Below, piece after piece: positions 62,701-64,000 of a stretch of 64,000 bases of DNA. Position 1 is the stretch's first letter. Every line of letters starts with the position of its first letter. The notes below the pieces were generated by a model, which did not search any database, was not told where the DNA came from, and saw only the letters and a list, made by a program, of their open reading frames with translations. Origin of the DNA: Viscum album (lineage: Eukaryota; Streptophyta; Magnoliopsida; Santalales; Viscaceae); assembly GCA_963277665.1 (NCBI GenBank), contig OY728125.1, forward strand, positions 1,712,456,889 through 1,712,520,888, read 5' to 3'. The translations under genes were made by a program, and so were the position numbers.

Positions 62701-63427
62701 TCTGCGGATGCTGACTGTTTACTTAGAAATGCACTGTGGTGTTTTCATATATTAAATGGATTAAATGAATAATTAAATGGAAATATAACTGTTAAGTTAG
62801 CTACTTTTGAGTACTTCTTAGTTTATTGCATTTTACTACCACACACTATTGTTGCATGTTTACACGCAGTTGGCACGGGCCTTCGGTGGGTGCCTACTGA
62901 GATATATTTCTCACACCCTGTTTGGGCCATGCTTTTCAGCTCAAACAGATTACATTTCGGTAGGTGTAGATAAGGTCAAGGGTCCTTATATAGGTACTTG
63001 ATTGTTGCTGGGGTGTAGGAGATCATGGGACCGAGCATTGGCTCATGATGCTGCGAAATATTCTGTTTCTCTTTTCTGTCCTTGTAATTCAGTGGTATTG
63101 TATTGATCGTGTACCATGTTCTGGCTGTTTTATAGAATAGTGACATGCTACATCTTCTCATATATATATATGACTGCTGGTTCACTTTTTATCAGTTATC
63201 CCTTTCAGTTATATATGAATGGTTATTGCTTTCGCTATTGTTGTATGTTTAATTTCGTATTCCATTGCAGCACACTTTGACAAATGAGGGAATAGTTTCC
63301 CCACTATCAGACCTGGGCCCTTGTTGCTAGTCATCCGCCTCTGGTGTTTGGGGAAATGCGCTTGAGGTCTTGTGGTGAACTGGGTTTGGGGCACCCGTTG
63401 CATGGCACCTGGAACCAGGACTTTACA

Positions 63428-64000
63428 ATGTTGTATCAAATGAGTTCTTTTCTTTGACTTAATATTGGGAGTCGTAGTCAGGGATATGATGAGCGGTAGT
63501 TGGTAATAAGCCGTTCCTAGGCATAGCTAACCCACATACAGGGAAAAGCCAACTTACCTCATGATTGTAATTTTACTGATTTTGCAATTTACAGTTTATT
63601 TGATTACACTGCTGGGTGACGCACTTGAGATTGTGCTAGTTATATTTTATATATGGTTTCTTTTAGTTGCAACCCAATGAGATGAGGGTATTCCATATCA
63701 TGAATTATATAGGCACATGCTAGAAATCACATGCCATTCATAGTTCCATGCCATGTAGGTGCATTAGAATTTTGCATGGTGTTGTGATAGTTGTTTTGCA
63801 ACTAAAGAAAGATGTTGTGATAGTTTCTCTGATAAAATACCTGCTATGTGATAGAGTAATTTTATTTGATCCTGTTTATAGAATGAACGCCAAAAATTGG
63901 TCTTTGGGGAGTATGGGCCCTCATTAAACAGAATTGGGTGTCTCATTGACTGTTTTGTTATGATACAGATAAGATGTCAAACTTTGATTCGTTGGGAGTA
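63428..64000 (+). mobile_element. Element C internal leader, truncated by the window end
   Basis: TTGTATCAAATG at 63431-63442 is an eroded Met-tRNA primer site (a G lost from TTGGTATCAGAG). The following leader shares a GATATGATGAG...AGCTAACCCACATACAGGGAAAA series with element B at about 46850-46910. No gag start is reached before the window ends, so the body of the element lies to the right. A minus-strand frame at 63764-63946 is not believed to be a gene. Confidence 0.68.

Larger units (their letters stand above)
61440..63427 (+). repeat. 5' LTR of element C (Ty3/gypsy)
   Basis: This is a relatively GC-rich LTR, ending ...CCAGGACTTTACA at 63427 directly before a primer site. It carries a CGTGTA palindrome cluster (61535-61860), a CCTGAGGGCG-type cluster (62380-62700) and the TACTGAGATATATTTCTCACACCC signature in pieces at 62895-62918. 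The sharp change in composition at about 61440 is taken as a minimum left edge. A more AT-rich 5' part may reach further left, because no TG start with a matching duplication was found. It is the least decayed element besides A. Confidence 0.72.

Noticed and set aside
1..64000. CRISPR arrays, bacterial operons, organellar or viral genomes
   Set aside because: No regular short repeat-spacer array, ribosome-binding sites or organellar gene sets are present; all recognisable proteins are plant nuclear transposon types.

Overview
The window reads as nuclear, intergenic DNA of a flowering plant. It is a graveyard of transposable elements with no intact host gene, tRNA or rRNA that I can support. 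The background is extremely AT-rich, and almost every recognisable protein fragment belongs to a plant transposon lineage: Ty1/copia, Ty3/gypsy chromovirus, CACTA/En-Spm and probably L1-type LINEs. The open frames are short, broken pieces of these. A very AT-rich nuclear genome full of decayed plant retrotransposons has been reported for some endoparasitic plants such as Rafflesiaceae, but the species cannot be decided from this sequence.

Layout. 1-2609 is featureless AT-rich DNA. 2610-12533 is an old Ty1/copia element whose ~1.8 kb LTRs can still be aligned, with degenerate integrase, RT and RNase H. 12534-13310 is a TG/TATG low-complexity tract. 13.6-16.9 kb is unassigned sequence with two hairpin-bearing, LINE-like 3' ends. 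18.2-20.35 kb holds two decayed gypsy LTR pieces in opposite orientation. 20353-31426 is the youngest and best-defined feature (element A): a Tekay/Del-like gypsy chromovirus with ~3.1 kb LTRs and an exact 5-bp target-site duplication (GATAT). It was inserted into an older LTR that resumes at 31427-31886. About 34.5-39.3 kb carries a decayed CACTA transposase and a second CACTA-type domain on the plus strand. 42.38-44.13 kb is a divergent tandem array with a period of about 178 bp. 44.8-51.7 kb is a second gypsy element (B), heavily mutated, with a 5' LTR but no recognised 3' LTR. 51.8-54.4 kb carries minus-strand CACTA transposase fragments. 57.9-58.5 kb is a minus-strand gypsy LTR remnant. 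61.4-64.0 kb is the 5' LTR and leader of a third gypsy element (C), of the same family as B, running off the window.

The elements do not cooperate; they record successive nested insertions. Element A has one gag-pol frame of about 1,500 codons, broken by many nonsense changes and two frameshifts. The stops I could interpret are mostly C-to-T or G-to-A changes, which fits decay by cytosine deamination. The same process, run longer, would explain the AT-richness of the older elements. The most unusual structures are the 39-bp (13-codon) minisatellite kept in both LTRs of A, the GC-rich block in the same LTRs, the ~178-bp array, and a short TACTGAG...CTCACCC signature shared by LTRs of different families.
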